This document shows, piece after piece, positions 38,377 through 48,066 of a DNA stretch of 64,000 nucleotides. Where the stretch lies: positions 1-64,000 of the forward strand of contig NZ_JAKRCW010000003.1 in NCBI RefSeq assembly GCF_022346425.1, read 5' to 3'. The notes beneath the pieces were generated by a model. It searched no databases. It had not been told where the DNA came from and was given only the letters and a program-made list of their open reading frames with translations. Both the position numbers and the translations under genes were made by a program. Origin of the DNA: Pseudoglutamicibacter albus (GTDB lineage Bacteria; Actinomycetota; Actinomycetes; Actinomycetales; Micrococcaceae). Position 1 is the stretch's first letter. The number at the start of each line of letters is the position of its first letter.

Positions 38377-40275
38377 TCACGCCCGCGCCGTACTGGCCTC
38401 CAAGATCTCCTCGATCTCACGCACGAGTGCATCTTCCCCCACATCGCCTTGAGCCGCAGTATCTTTACCGGCTTCAACGCTGAGGGCTGTGTCCTGTCTC
38501 ACGATCCCATTGAAACGCAGGTTCGTGCGGCGCCTGAGGATGTCTTCGGCGTTCGTGGCGTGTTCGCGCTCCGCCATCCACGCGACCTCGCCTCTCAGCA
38601 ACTCCCGCGTGTGCGCAAGAGGGTGTGCAGCGTCGGGATCTGTTCCTGAGTCGATGAGGTGTGCGATGAAGTTCGCGACCTCGTTCGCATACGAACCGTA
38701 GCGCTTAACGAGAGCGCGGGCGTAGGTGGCGCCAACCACTGCTTCGCAGTCCTTGGTGGGGTCGTCACCGCGGATCATCCCTTTGATGTCGCGACCGCGC
38801 GTGGTTCTGATGCGGTCGCGGTCAAGCTGATCCAGAGCCTGATCGGTGAGCTGCTCCCCGACCGCACGGAACGTAGTGAGCTTTCCACCCACAAGGCACA
38901 ACAGTGGGATCTCGATGCTCTTTACCCGGCCGTTGCGGGTCCCTCGCATGCTGTGGCTCAGGTGCACGATGTGGTGGTCACGCGTGATGGCGCCTGTCGC
39001 GTTAGCGTTTGATCGCGGTAGCGGCCGCACCCCAGCGAAAGTGTGAACCACGTGCTCGTCACTGATCGGGATCGTCGGGAACATATCCTGGACAAGCTCA
39101 AGCAGATATTCGTATTCCTCATCGGAGCATTCGGGTACTTCCCCGGGGTCCGCGGGTAAGTCAGTTGTTCCGACGAGTACGCGTTCGCCCAGCGGGCAGA
39201 TCAACACGATGCGGCCGTCTTGATGTTCAAAGAAAATCTCGCCGCCGCGGCATGCTTCAAGTAGTTGAGGGTGATCCAGAACCAAGTGTGCACCTTTGGT
39301 TCCACCCATGAACGAGGTTTCATGCCCCAAAGCACGGTTAGTGAGGTCAACCCAGTTACCGGTGGCGTTGATAATGACGCGGGGTCGAACCTGGATGTGT
39401 TGGCCAGTGAGCTGGTCAGTCAACGTGATCGCATCGGATGCATCGATAGTGCTTGCCGTGGTGCCGGTCAAAGCCAGCTGATTTGCGATGCGGGCCCCGT
39501 GATCTTCGGCCTCACTCAGCAGATCGATAATGAGACGCTCAGGGCTATCGACCTGAGCGTCTTGATACTGCGCGACAAAGCGAGTATCCGGGCGCAGGTC
39601 AGGGAACGCGCGCCGTACAGCTTGACGCCCCAGCAAGAAGGAATGCCGTTTAAGGCCTGCCGCTTTCCTACTCGCACGGGAGTATGTGTCATAGAGCACA
39701 AGCCCGGCCTTGATCATCAACGCCCCGCGTTCAGCCGGGACGCCGCGATAGTCCTTGAAGAGAAAACGTAGCGGAGCATTTAAAAGACCCGTGAGGGTTG
39801 TACGCAAAGGAATGAACGTGGGCAACGGGCGCACCCGATGCCCGGCATGACGCAAAAGACGGTTACGTTCCTGGACCGACTCCTTCACTAGCCGGAACTC
39901 GCCATACTCCAAGTAACGGATACCGCCGTGAATCATATGGCTGGATGCGCCGCTTGCCCCGTATGCGAAATCATGAGCTTCCGCGAGCACAACGTCGATG
40001 CCCTGCAACGCCAACTCACGCGCCGCTGCCGCGCCGTTGATACCGCCACCAAGGATCAAAACATCGGTTTCCGGACGCTGCGCGATCCGCTGGACCGAGG
40101 CCCGCACCGGCGCTGTCCCCGCCGCATGCCTACCCCTTGCTAGATTCAATGGTGGAGCAAGCGAGGATGATGGATCTACCGGAGCAGAGCCGAGCCCAGA
40201 TGAAGTAAGTGGAGCGGAGCAGGCTGGAGCAGAGCCGGCTGGATCAGTATCGGCGTGGTGGTCCTTGGAATGCAT
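38377..40275 (-). CDS. glpD: Glycerol-3-phosphate dehydrogenase (FAD-dependent)
   Basis: Membrane-associated flavoprotein oxidising glycerol-3-phosphate to DHAP; the step after GlpK. The FAD motif is DVLILGGGINGAAAARELA, followed by HMIHGGIRYLEYGEFRLV and a C-terminal DAO domain. The N-terminus before the FAD fold is about 65-90 residues of low-complexity Ala/Ser/Pro sequence, longer than usual, and contains a duplicated 12-mer (GGAGCAGAGCCG on the plus strand at 40181 and 40226, 15 codons apart). Starts at 40275, 40284 or 40353 are possible; none has a strong ribosome binding site. Confidence 0.92.
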   Translation of the reverse strand: MHSKDHHADTDPAGSAPACSAPLTSSGLGSAPVDPSSSLAPPLNLARGRHAAGTAPVRASVQRIAQRPETDVLILGGGINGAAAARELALQGIDVVLAEAHDFAYGASGASSHMIHGGIRYLEYGEFRLVKESVQERNRLLRHAGHRVRPLPTFIPLRTTLTGLLNAPLRFLFKDYRGVPAERGALMIKAGLVLYDTYSRASRKAAGLKRHSFLLGRQAVRRAFPDLRPDTRFVAQYQDAQVDSPERLIIDLLSEAEDHGARIANQLALTGTTASTIDASDAITLTDQLTGQHIQVRPRVIINATGNWVDLTNRALGHETSFMGGTKGAHLVLDHPQLLEACRGGEIFFEHQDGRIVLICPLGERVLVGTTDLPADPGEVPECSDEEYEYLLELVQDMFPTIPISDEHVVHTFAGVRPLPRSNANATGAITRDHHIVHLSHSMRGTRNGRVKSIEIPLLCLVGGKLTTFRAVGEQLTDQALDQLDRDRIRTTRGRDIKGMIRGDDPTKDCEAVVGATYARALVKRYGSYANEVANFIAHLIDSGTDPDAAHPLAHTRELLRGEVAWMAEREHATNAEDILRRRTNLRFNGIVRQDTALSVEAGKDTAAQGDVGEDALVREIEEILEASTARA

Positions 40276-40354
40276 ACCGACCATCTTGCCCGGATGAACT
40301 TCAGGCAACAAGCGCAACCTCAGACGAAAACCGCAATAACACCTACTGGACACA

Positions 40355-40360
40355 TAAGGT
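40355..40360 (+). promoter_or_regulatory. -10 box for the alpha/beta hydrolase, probably leaderless
   Basis: TAAGGT ends 6 nt before the GTG at 40367, with no Shine-Dalgarno between. Confidence 0.45.
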
Positions 40361-40366
40361 TAAAAC

Positions 40367-41332
40367 GTGAGTAAACCCAGCATCACCAAACACCCATACC
40401 CCGACTCTCTCGCGCTCGCCGCAAGCCCTTTAGACGATGACCGGGACTCGCTGTATTTCGACCTCACGGTATGCGGTTCACGCATGCGCACGTGGGTGTA
40501 TCCAGCGCAGCAGAATGCATCAGGTGAACAAGGCGCTGCGGGATCTCGTGTGGTGCTTGCGATCCATGGTTTCCGCGGGGACCATCACGGCCTACGTCGC
40601 CTCATCAACGCAATGCCTGAGCACACCTGGATTGTCCCGGATCTACCCGGCTACGGGGTCTCTAGCGCGTTTGATACCCAACAGGCACGCCACAGCGCTA
40701 TAGGCTTTCACGAAGTCATCGACGCCCTCATCGATGCCCTCGAGTTGGATGATGATACGGTCCTGCTCGGCCACTCGTTCGGCTCGGTCGTCGCCTCGAC
40801 CTATATGGCCGCCAATCCGGGGCGTTTCGGGCAGCTCATCCTGATCAACCCGATCTCCGAGCCACCGCTGGCAGGCCGCCACATCGTGTTGACCCAGGCA
40901 ACCCGCTTGCTTTATGAGCTCGGGACCCGGGTTCCAGCGCGCTGGCGCACCGCGGTATTGAGCTCCCCTGCACTCGTTGACGGGGCGAGCCTCACCATGA
41001 CCACAAGCCGTGATCAGGCCACGAGGGAGTATGTCAGGCATCAGCATCGGGCATATATGAGCGGCTTCGCAAGCCCCGAAGTGCTACTGGAAACCTATGA
41101 ATCCTCGGTGCACAGCACGGTGCTCGATGCCGCCGCCGAGGTCGATGCGCCGACACTGCTGATCGCAGGGGCCGGGGATCCGCTCGGCACGGTGGCAAGC
41201 CAGACAGCGCTCGAAGCACTGTTTCCCAACGCGCGGCTCGTGATGATTCCGCAGGTGGGTCACCTGATTCACTATGAAACCCCACGTGCCGCGGCAAGAG
41301 CGATACGCGCGTGGCTCGGCAGGCCCGAATAG
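40367..41332 (+). CDS. Alpha/beta-fold hydrolase
   Basis: 321-aa cytoplasmic hydrolase of unknown substrate. The fold starts with VVLAIHGFRGDHHGLRRL (oxyanion region). The nucleophile elbow is GHSFGS, and the triad is completed by Asp in AGAGDPLG and His in QVGHLIHYE. GTG start, apparently leaderless. It diverges from glpD and converges on priA (6 bp). Lipase, esterase or epoxide-hydrolase-like activity are all possible. Confidence 0.85.
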   Translation: MSKPSITKHPYPDSLALAASPLDDDRDSLYFDLTVCGSRMRTWVYPAQQNASGEQGAAGSRVVLAIHGFRGDHHGLRRLINAMPEHTWIVPDLPGYGVSSAFDTQQARHSAIGFHEVIDALIDALELDDDTVLLGHSFGSVVASTYMAANPGRFGQLILINPISEPPLAGRHIVLTQATRLLYELGTRVPARWRTAVLSSPALVDGASLTMTTSRDQATREYVRHQHRAYMSGFASPEVLLETYESSVHSTVLDAAAEVDAPTLLIAGAGDPLGTVASQTALEALFPNARLVMIPQVGHLIHYETPRAAARAIRAWLGRPE

Positions 41333-41338
41333 GTGAGG

Positions 41339-43513
41339 CTAGAGCTCGGTTGGGTCGTCGACCCGGACCGTGACTTTGGGGTCGCGCCGCAGCGACCCTA
41401 GTGCCTTACGTCGCCGTAGCGCGTGCGTTACGGTGGGTCCGGCCGCGTAGTCGAAGAACAACAGCCACCGTTGCTCGGCAGAATCCGTAACGCCGCCTTC
41501 GGAGCTGCCCTGTACCGGCGTTGGCCCTACAGCGCGCACTCCATCCACGGCCTGAATGTCGAGGCAGAACTGCTGCGCGGCCTCACGCGGCCCAGACAAC
41601 GACGCCGTGCGCACAGCCGGAGGCAAACCCACCTCAGCCCGCTCCGCGAGCTCCCGGGCAGCCAGCCCAGCCGGATCCCACCGGACTAAAGCCCTACCCT
41701 GAGGCGAAGGGTGGCCCGTTAGAACAACCTGGCCGCCTGCCTCGCGCCCACGCACCAAAGCTGCAGCAGCAAACCACCGATGCGCCACGTCCTCCCCCGA
41801 ACGCAACCCACCGGAGGCAAGCATCGCATCGGCATCCAAGAGCAACGCGGCCGCATAGCCACCATCCACGAGAGGCTCAGCACCCGGTGTTGCGATCACC
41901 AACTGAGGCTTAGCATCCACGTGATGGAGCGCATCCGCACCAGTCGCACGCACCACAGGTACTCCCGGGAATGCCCGACCGAACTCCTCAACCGTTCGCT
42001 GTGCCCCAACATGGCCTGCACGCAAACTCCGGCCACCACACTCCTCACACGCGAAAGCGCGCTCGATCAAGCCGCACCAGCCACACGTCGGCGCAGGATC
42101 ATTCGCTCCCAAAAACTGCAGCGGGCCCTGACACTGCCGGCAGCGGGCAGGCATTCTGCAGCGCTGACACCGCAACAAGGGAATGAACCCGGTGCGTGCC
42201 ACCTGAACCAGAACAGGCCCGGACTCAAGCCCGGCACGGGCAACCTCAAAAGCTAAACGAGGGAGCCTGACCGAATGGAAAATAGGGTCCCGTTCCGACT
42301 CATAACTATCCGAGGTCGCCCTGACCCACGGGGTACGGTCCCGCAACACAGGACGAGCGGCACCTAATGGTTTGGCCCAACCGGTCTCAACAAGCCGCTG
42401 CGCTTCAGAGCTACGAGCAAAGGACGCGAAGACAGCCGCACAACCGCTGTGTTGAGCACGCAACAAAAGGACCTCGCGGGCATGATGATACGGGGCGCGC
42501 TGCTCAACATGGGATTGATCATGGTCATCCCACATAGCAACCAAACCCAGGTTCCACACCGGAGCGAAAGCCGCAGACCGCGTACCCACAGCAATCCTCC
42601 TCTGCCCCGTCACCACCTCAAGAAAGGACCGGTAGCGAGCGCTCGGGCCGTCCTCAGCCGATAACCTCGCATAAGCATCCGCACCCACCACAGCATCCAG
42701 CGCACGCGTCACAGCATCAAGATCTCGGGCATCCGGAACCACCAGAACACTGCCTCGACCCGAAGCCAGCGTTGCCGCCGCAGCTGTTGCCAAGCGCACC
42801 GCCCAGCCCTCGATGTGATGCGGTGTATCACTCGACTGGTTGTGTAGGGCAGCATCCGCCGTGGTCTGCGCCGTGGCTTCCGCCGTTGCTTCCCCTGGGG
42901 TGACCGCTACAACAGCCCGGGGAGCCTCACCTGCCAACAACTCAGTGAGCAACCACGCCTCAGGGTCCTCTGCCTCCCACGCCTTAGCCCACCGAGCAGT
43001 ATCAGGGCAAGCGAGCGGAAGCTCAACCGGGCCATCCCAAGGCTCCTTCTCTATCCTGGCAATACGAGGAACCACAGCAGACTTCGCAACATCGGCCACC
43101 GTACCGGCATACCGGTCAGCGACCGCCTCACACAGCGAACGCACCTCAGAAGAGAAAACAGGTAGCGGTGAGAAAACCGTCGTGAGCGGCCTAGGGGTGA
43201 CCTCAGGATCACACTGGGCAACCCGCTCCACGATATAACCGTTAACCCTGCGCCCACCGAAAACCACACGCACACGCGCACCGGCAACCGCATCGGAATC
43301 CTGCTCCTTCAGCACCGCATAATCGAATAAGCGGTCAAGATGCGGAACCGGGGTATCCACCAGAACCCGAGCATACGGGAGATGCTCAGCGTACTGATCA
43401 GCGCCAATACGAGGCTTCTTCTGAGAGGGCTTCTTCGGCTTCGCGTCTGTGACACCAGCCGGAGTACGGAACTGGGAGGCGTCGAACAAAACGCCGTCTG
43501 GCGATTCAGTCAA
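41339..43513 (-). CDS. priA: Primosomal protein PriA, ATPase-deficient actinobacterial form
   Basis: Replication-restart protein, 724 aa. The 3'BD and winged-helix N-terminus (ARVLVDTPVPHLDRLFDYAV) and the zinc module (CQRCRMPARCRQC, CGWC, CEEC) are present. Walker A GxGKT is absent and the DEAH box reads DDHD, so helicase activity is unlikely. Actinobacterial PriA proteins are known to lack helicase motifs. TTG start with GGGAGG 4 nt upstream. It is 36 bp downstream of metK. Confidence 0.9.
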   Translation of the reverse strand: MTESPDGVLFDASQFRTPAGVTDAKPKKPSQKKPRIGADQYAEHLPYARVLVDTPVPHLDRLFDYAVLKEQDSDAVAGARVRVVFGGRRVNGYIVERVAQCDPEVTPRPLTTVFSPLPVFSSEVRSLCEAVADRYAGTVADVAKSAVVPRIARIEKEPWDGPVELPLACPDTARWAKAWEAEDPEAWLLTELLAGEAPRAVVAVTPGEATAEATAQTTADAALHNQSSDTPHHIEGWAVRLATAAAATLASGRGSVLVVPDARDLDAVTRALDAVVGADAYARLSAEDGPSARYRSFLEVVTGQRRIAVGTRSAAFAPVWNLGLVAMWDDHDQSHVEQRAPYHHAREVLLLRAQHSGCAAVFASFARSSEAQRLVETGWAKPLGAARPVLRDRTPWVRATSDSYESERDPIFHSVRLPRLAFEVARAGLESGPVLVQVARTGFIPLLRCQRCRMPARCRQCQGPLQFLGANDPAPTCGWCGLIERAFACEECGGRSLRAGHVGAQRTVEEFGRAFPGVPVVRATGADALHHVDAKPQLVIATPGAEPLVDGGYAAALLLDADAMLASGGLRSGEDVAHRWFAAAALVRGREAGGQVVLTGHPSPQGRALVRWDPAGLAARELAERAEVGLPPAVRTASLSGPREAAQQFCLDIQAVDGVRAVGPTPVQGSSEGGVTDSAEQRWLLFFDYAAGPTVTHALRRRKALGSLRRDPKVTVRVDDPTEL

Positions 43514-43549
43514 CAGGCCTCCCAGCTCAACACGATCTAGATGAGGGAA

Positions 43550-44752
43550 TCAGAGGTTGAAATACGACTTGAGCGCATCAACCCGGTCCAGGTTCTCCCA
43601 CGTGAAATCAGGGTCCGGGCGACCGAAATGGCCGTGCGCGGCCGTCTTCCGATAGATCGGACGCTTCAAGTTGAGGTCCTCGATGATACCGAGTGGACGC
43701 AGATCGAAAACCTCACGGATCGCGCTAGCGATCTTGACCGGATCCTCCTGGGAGGTACCGAACGTTTCAACATAGAGACCAACCGGGGCGGCCTGCCCAA
43801 TCGCATACGCAACCTGAATCTCAGCTCGATCAGCCAAGCCAGCCGCAACAACATTCTTAGCTACCCAACGTGCAGCATAAGCCGCCGAACGGTCAACCTT
43901 CGATGGGTCCTTACCAGAGAACGCGCCACCACCATGGCGAGCGAAACCGCCATAGGTGTCAACGATGATCTTGCGGCCAGTCAGACCCGCATCGCCCACC
44001 GGGCCACCGATGATGAACTTACCCGAAGGGTTCAACAGAACCTCGGCATTGGATGAATCCAACGATTCGGTCGCAAGAACCGGCTTGACCACAAAATCAT
44101 GCAGATCAGACTGAACCGAAACCAAGTCATAGTCCTCGGCATGCTGGCTTGAGACCACCACAGACTCAATAGAGACAGGCTTGTCCCCGTCATAGCCGAT
44201 CGTGACCTGCGTTTTACCGTCTGGGCGAAGGCCCGGCAACACCCCGTCGCGGCGCACACGCGTCAACTGCTGCGAGAGCCGATGCGCCAAATGGATCGGG
44301 GTCGGCATGAAAGAATCATTCTCGTTGGTCGCATAACCGAACATGATGCCCTGATCACCAGCGCCCTGAGCATCACGTGGATCTTTGGCTTTGCCAAGCC
44401 GTTCTTCAAGAGACGAGAACACGCCAGAAGCGATCTCTTGGGACTGCTGCCCAATAGAGATATTCACCCCGCAGCGGGCACCATCAAAACCGTTCGCGGA
44501 GGAGTCATAACCCAAATCCAGGATCGTGTCGCGCACAAGTTGGGGGATCTCAACGTAGGCGTCAGTCGTGACCTCACCGGCAACCTGAACCAACCCCGTG
44601 GTCGTCAAAGTCTCAACAGCAACACGAGACCCAGGGTCTTTATCCAAGAGCGCATCCAGGATCGCATCGGAAATCTGGTCACAGATCTTGTCCGGGTGAC
44701 CTTCCGTCACGGATTCCGAGGTGAAAAGCCGCAAACTATCAGAAGTAAACAT
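43550..44752 (-). CDS. metK: S-adenosylmethionine synthase
   Basis: Makes S-adenosylmethionine from ATP and methionine; 400 aa. Motifs: [28 protein letters not shown] and the phosphate loop [16 protein letters not shown]. The C-terminus ends [18 protein letters not shown]. No SAM riboswitch is visible in the 44-bp gap after coaBC. Conserved gmk-rpoZ-coaBC-metK-priA order. Confidence 0.97.
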   Translation of the reverse strand: MFTSDSLRLFTSESVTEGHPDKICDQISDAILDALLDKDPGSRVAVETLTTTGLVQVAGEVTTDAYVEIPQLVRDTILDLGYDSSANGFDGARCGVNISIGQQSQEIASGVFSSLEERLGKAKDPRDAQGAGDQGIMFGYATNENDSFMPTPIHLAHRLSQQLTRVRRDGVLPGLRPDGKTQVTIGYDGDKPVSIESVVVSSQHAEDYDLVSVQSDLHDFVVKPVLATESLDSSNAEVLLNPSGKFIIGGPVGDAGLTGRKIIVDTYGGFARHGGGAFSGKDPSKVDRSAAYAARWVAKNVVAAGLADRAEIQVAYAIGQAAPVGLYVETFGTSQEDPVKIASAIREVFDLRPLGIIEDLNLKRPIYRKTAAHGHFGRPDPDFTWENLDRVDALKSYFNL

Positions 44753-44796
44753 AACAATTATCGATTCTTTAGTGCTTCAGCGATCTACCCAGGACT

Positions 44797-46089
44797 TTAG
44801 CGCGCCAAGCGCTCTACAATCGCATCCACGATAAATTCAGAAACATAACGTTTCGAGCCGGAAATCTCACCGGCGTCCTCGCCGTCGGCGGCAAGCACGG
44901 CGACCGTATTGTTTGGTGTGCCGAACCCACGCGTTTCCGAGACCTCGTTCACGACGAGAAGATCCGCACCCTTGCGTTGAAGTTTGGCTCTGCCGTATTC
45001 CAGAACGCTTGCGTTCTCATCGCCGGTCTCCGCGGCGAAACCAACGATGAGGCGCGGCAGGACGTCCGCATCCTCGGAAGCGCTGGGTTCCTGACCACCC
45101 TGCTCCGGCACGCGCCGGTCCTTAGCCCGTGAGCGCCGGTCCTCCACCAGCCCTTTCAGGATGTCCGGATTGCGGACCAGCTCGATCACGGGCGCGGAAT
45201 CGTCTTCCGGGTTCTTCTTGATCTTGCTGCCCACATATTCTTTAGGCCTGAAGTCAGCTACTGCAGCAGCCATGACAACGATGTGAACCTCGCTAGCAGA
45301 TGCACGCATCGCTTGTTCCAGCTCGGCTGCCGTGGTCACAGAGGTGACCTCTACCCCATCGGGTGCCGGAACTTCGATGTTAGCTGCGACGAGCTCGACC
45401 TCGGCGCCGGCATCGCGCAAAGCCTCCGCCACGGCGACCCCTTGACGGCCGGTAGAACGGTTGCCGAGGAAACGCACCGGATCCAACGGTTCACGCGTGC
45501 CACCTGCGCTCACAAGCGCCCGGACGCCCGCAAGAGGTGCCTCGCCGGCGTGTGGGGTGGCGCTATCGAGCAACGCGAGTGCCTCTTGCGCGATGACCGG
45601 GATTTCTTCGAGACGGCCCGGCCCGGAGTCTTTGCCCGTGAGCCGGCCTACCGCTGGGTCAGGCACGGCAATACCGCGGCTCCGCAGAGTCGATACGTTC
45701 GCTTGCGTTGCGGGGTTAAGCCACATTTCCGTGTGCATGGCCGGGGCCATGTACACCGGTGATGTTGTGGTCAGGATGGTGGCAGTCAGCAGGTCATCGG
45801 CGCGACCTGCAGCCACACGGGCTAGAAGGTCTGCGGTGGCAGGCGCTACCACCACGAGGTCAGCTTCTTGGCCTAGGCGTACGTGGTTGACCGCATCGAC
45901 GGCTTCAAACACTGAGGTCCTCACCGGATTGTGAGACAACGCTTCCCAGGTTGCGGCACCAACAAAGTTCAGGGCGGACTCGGTTGGGATCACATCAACG
46001 TGATGACCGGCCTCGGTGAACTCACGCACCAAGCCCGGGACTTTATATGCGGCGATACCACCGCCAACGCCTACGACAATCCGAGCCAT
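44797..46089 (-). CDS. coaBC: Bifunctional phosphopantothenoylcysteine decarboxylase/synthetase
   Basis: Two steps of coenzyme A synthesis in one 430-aa protein. The N-terminal CoaC flavoprotein has VGGGIAAYKVPGLV and the substrate-clamp PAMHTEMW. The C-terminal CoaB ligase has SAGGTREPLDPVRFLGNRSTG. A 30-residue charged insertion (about 325-350) within CoaB is Arg/Glu-rich and probably a loop. It follows rpoZ by 56 bp. Confidence 0.95.
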   Translation of the reverse strand: MARIVVGVGGGIAAYKVPGLVREFTEAGHHVDVIPTESALNFVGAATWEALSHNPVRTSVFEAVDAVNHVRLGQEADLVVVAPATADLLARVAAGRADDLLTATILTTTSPVYMAPAMHTEMWLNPATQANVSTLRSRGIAVPDPAVGRLTGKDSGPGRLEEIPVIAQEALALLDSATPHAGEAPLAGVRALVSAGGTREPLDPVRFLGNRSTGRQGVAVAEALRDAGAEVELVAANIEVPAPDGVEVTSVTTAAELEQAMRASASEVHIVVMAAAVADFRPKEYVGSKIKKNPEDDSAPVIELVRNPDILKGLVEDRRSRAKDRRVPEQGGQEPSASEDADVLPRLIVGFAAETGDENASVLEYGRAKLQRKGADLLVVNEVSETRGFGTPNNTVAVLAADGEDAGEISGSKRYVSEFIVDAIVERLAR

Positions 46090-46145
46090 ACCAATCCCCT
46101 ATCTCGCTCAACCGGTACGCTATCTACGCCACTGAGCGCAGGGCT

Positions 46146-46418
46146 TTATTCAGCGGCTTGCTGCGACTCGTTGAGAGGCTTCACATCCAGGAGGCCGTCG
46201 TTGTATTCGCGCAACGCGATCGAAAGCGGTTTCTCGTTCGGCTGGGTATCAACCAGCGGGCCAACGTATTCGAACAGTCCCTCGTGCAGCTGCGAGTAGT
46301 ATGCGTTGATCTGGCGGGCACGCTTGGCGGCATTGATCACCAGCGCGTACTTGGAATCAACGTGGGTCAGCAGTTCATCGATCGAAGGGTCGGTGATACC
46401 TGGCAGTTCTTCAGACAC
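46146..46418 (-). CDS. rpoZ: RNA polymerase omega subunit
   Basis: Small subunit that helps assemble beta-prime; 90 aa. The core [20 protein letters not shown] is diagnostic. GTG start with AAGGAG 5-6 nt upstream. It lies 129 bp after gmk, a longer gap than usual for this block, with a palindrome (46439-46455) in the leader and AT-rich TAGAAT/TATAGT stretches that may be a promoter. Confidence 0.95.
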   Translation of the reverse strand: MSEELPGITDPSIDELLTHVDSKYALVINAAKRARQINAYYSQLHEGLFEYVGPLVDTQPNEKPLSIALREYNDGLLDVKPLNESQQAAE

Positions 46419-46438
46419 AAAGGCTCCTTGAATTGATA

Positions 46439-46455
46439 TTGACAGGCCTTGTCAA
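46439..46455. promoter_or_regulatory. Palindrome in the rpoZ leader
   Basis: TTGACA-N5-TGTCAA, perfect 6-bp arms, about 10 bp before the rpoZ ribosome binding site. It could be an operator or an mRNA hairpin. Nearby GCACC-GTGA-GGTGC (46477-46490) is a second small hairpin. Confidence 0.45.
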
Positions 46456-46547
46456 CAGCGCCGTCTCTTCTCGAGAGCACCGTGAGGTGCAAACTATAAT
46501 TCTACAACCTTGCGGCCGCGGCTTCAGACTTCGCGGCAACGCAAACG

Positions 46548-47135
46548 TCAATGAGTGGGCTCGATCCCCATGATCTGCACGAGTTCGGCTGCCGCGCGCT
46601 CGACCTCGTCGTTGATGATCGTGTGGTCGAACTCGGCTTCAGCCGCAAGTTCCTTCTTGGCGGTCTCAAGCCGACGGTTCTGTTCTTCTTCGCTTTCTGT
46701 ACCGCGGCCAATCAGCCGTGCGACCAGCTCATCCCAGGATGGAGGGGCCAGGAACACGAAACGCGCTTGAGGCAGGGTTTCGCGGATCTGCCGGGCACCC
46801 TGTAGATCGATTTCCAGAAGAACGTGCTTACCCTTGGCAACAGCAGCATCAACCGATGCCCGCGGGGTACCGTAGGTGTTCTGCCCGTGCACGATCGCGT
46901 ATTCGAGCATCTCGCCGGCATCGATCATGCGGCGGAACTCTTCAGGGGATACAAACTGATAGTGCACCCCATCGATTTCGCCTGGGCGCGGTTGCCGAGT
47001 TGTCGCAGACACCGAAAGCCACACGTCAGGATAGTTTTCCCGGATGAAGGTCGAGACGGTTCCCTTCCCCACCGCGGTCGGTCCAGCCAGCACCGTGACC
47101 CGCGTAGGGTTCGTATGGGTTTCAGCCTGTGCCAT
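46548..47135 (-). CDS. gmk: Guanylate kinase
   Basis: Phosphorylates GMP to GDP; 195 aa. P-loop GPTAVGKG (18-25), SATTRQPRPGEIDGVHY and VLLEIDLQGARQI are typical. The open frame runs back to 47342 across pyrF, but GGAGGA lies 7 nt before the ATG at 47135 (MAQAE) and would abut the ATG at 47141, fixing the start at 47135. It follows pyrF by 49 bp; the actinobacterial integration host factor gene often found just before gmk is not present. Confidence 0.96.
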   Translation of the reverse strand: MAQAETHTNPTRVTVLAGPTAVGKGTVSTFIRENYPDVWLSVSATTRQPRPGEIDGVHYQFVSPEEFRRMIDAGEMLEYAIVHGQNTYGTPRASVDAAVAKGKHVLLEIDLQGARQIRETLPQARFVFLAPPSWDELVARLIGRGTESEEEQNRRLETAKKELAAEAEFDHTIINDEVERAAAELVQIMGIEPTH

Positions 47136-47184
47136 AGACATTCCTCCGTTGCAAGGGAATCGTAGGGCCTTAGCCCCACTGATT

Positions 47185-48063
47185 TTAGTTGATTGCTGTA
47201 GCGAGGTCCTCTTGTGCGGATTCGATCGCGGCTTCCATCGCATATGGTTTGGCCAATGATCGTGACGCCGGAACGACCACTTGGTCCCACACATCCCCGA
47301 GGGCTGCTGCGAGGTCCGATGCGGTGGCACCTTGCGCCCCATAGCCTGGGGTCAGTAGCGGCGGCTTACCGGTAGCGAGGTCGATGCCGAGGTTGCGTGC
47401 CGCATCGCCTGTCGTTGCGCCAACAACGAGGCCAACGTCACCAAGCGCTGGTGCTACTGTCTCGGCCTGCGTCCGAGTCTGAGCCTTGCGCATCCGTTCG
47501 TTGATGTCTGCGACATCGGTAATGACGCGGCGTGCCGCGGAGTCGCTTCCGCCGGCGTGTTGAACGCGTGCGCCTTCCGGATTGGACGTCAACCCAAGCA
47601 CGAATACACCGCCGCCGAATTCGGCGGCCACATCGAAGACCGGGCCGAGGGCCCCCACACCGAGATATGGGGAGACCGTTACGGCATCGGCAACCAATGG
47701 TGAGGAAGGATCCAGCCAGGCTTGGGCATAGCCGGCCATCGTGGAGCCTATGTCGCCACGTTTGGCATCCGCTAGAACAAGGATTCCCCGCTCTTTAGCT
47801 TGCGCTTGGACCTGCTCTAACGCGGCAAGCCCTGCAGAACCGAACCGCTCAAACAGGGCGACCTGCGGTTTGATGATCCCGGCTCGGCTGGCCGCGGCTT
47901 TCACTGCGGCCAAACCGAACTCCAGGGCGCCGTCAGCGGAATCGGCGAGCCCCCAGTCCTTGAGTGTGGAAGGATGCGGGTCGATCCCCACACACAGCTT
48001 GCCGTAGCGCTCAAGGGCGTGAGCTAGCCGGCAACCGAACGGCTCGGTGCTACCCGTTGTCAT
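47185..48063 (-). CDS. pyrF: Orotidine 5'-phosphate decarboxylase
   Basis: Last step of UMP synthesis; 292 aa, the longer type-2 form. The active site is LADAKRGDIGSTMAGYA (Asp-Lys-Asp triad) and a phosphate-binding TPGYGAQG loop near the C-terminus. It starts 3 bp after the carB stop, so it is the end of the pyrR-pyrB-pyrC-carA-carB-pyrF operon. Confidence 0.96.
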   Translation of the reverse strand: MTTGSTEPFGCRLAHALERYGKLCVGIDPHPSTLKDWGLADSADGALEFGLAAVKAAASRAGIIKPQVALFERFGSAGLAALEQVQAQAKERGILVLADAKRGDIGSTMAGYAQAWLDPSSPLVADAVTVSPYLGVGALGPVFDVAAEFGGGVFVLGLTSNPEGARVQHAGGSDSAARRVITDVADINERMRKAQTRTQAETVAPALGDVGLVVGATTGDAARNLGIDLATGKPPLLTPGYGAQGATASDLAAALGDVWDQVVVPASRSLAKPYAMEAAIESAQEDLATAIN

Positions 48064-48066
48064 GGC

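Noticed and set aside
47136-47342. 67-codon N-terminal extension of gmk
   Set aside because: It overlaps pyrF in another frame, and the strong GGAGGA site fixes the start at 47135. The same reasoning removes the upstream extensions of carB, pyrC, aroB, aroK and aroE.
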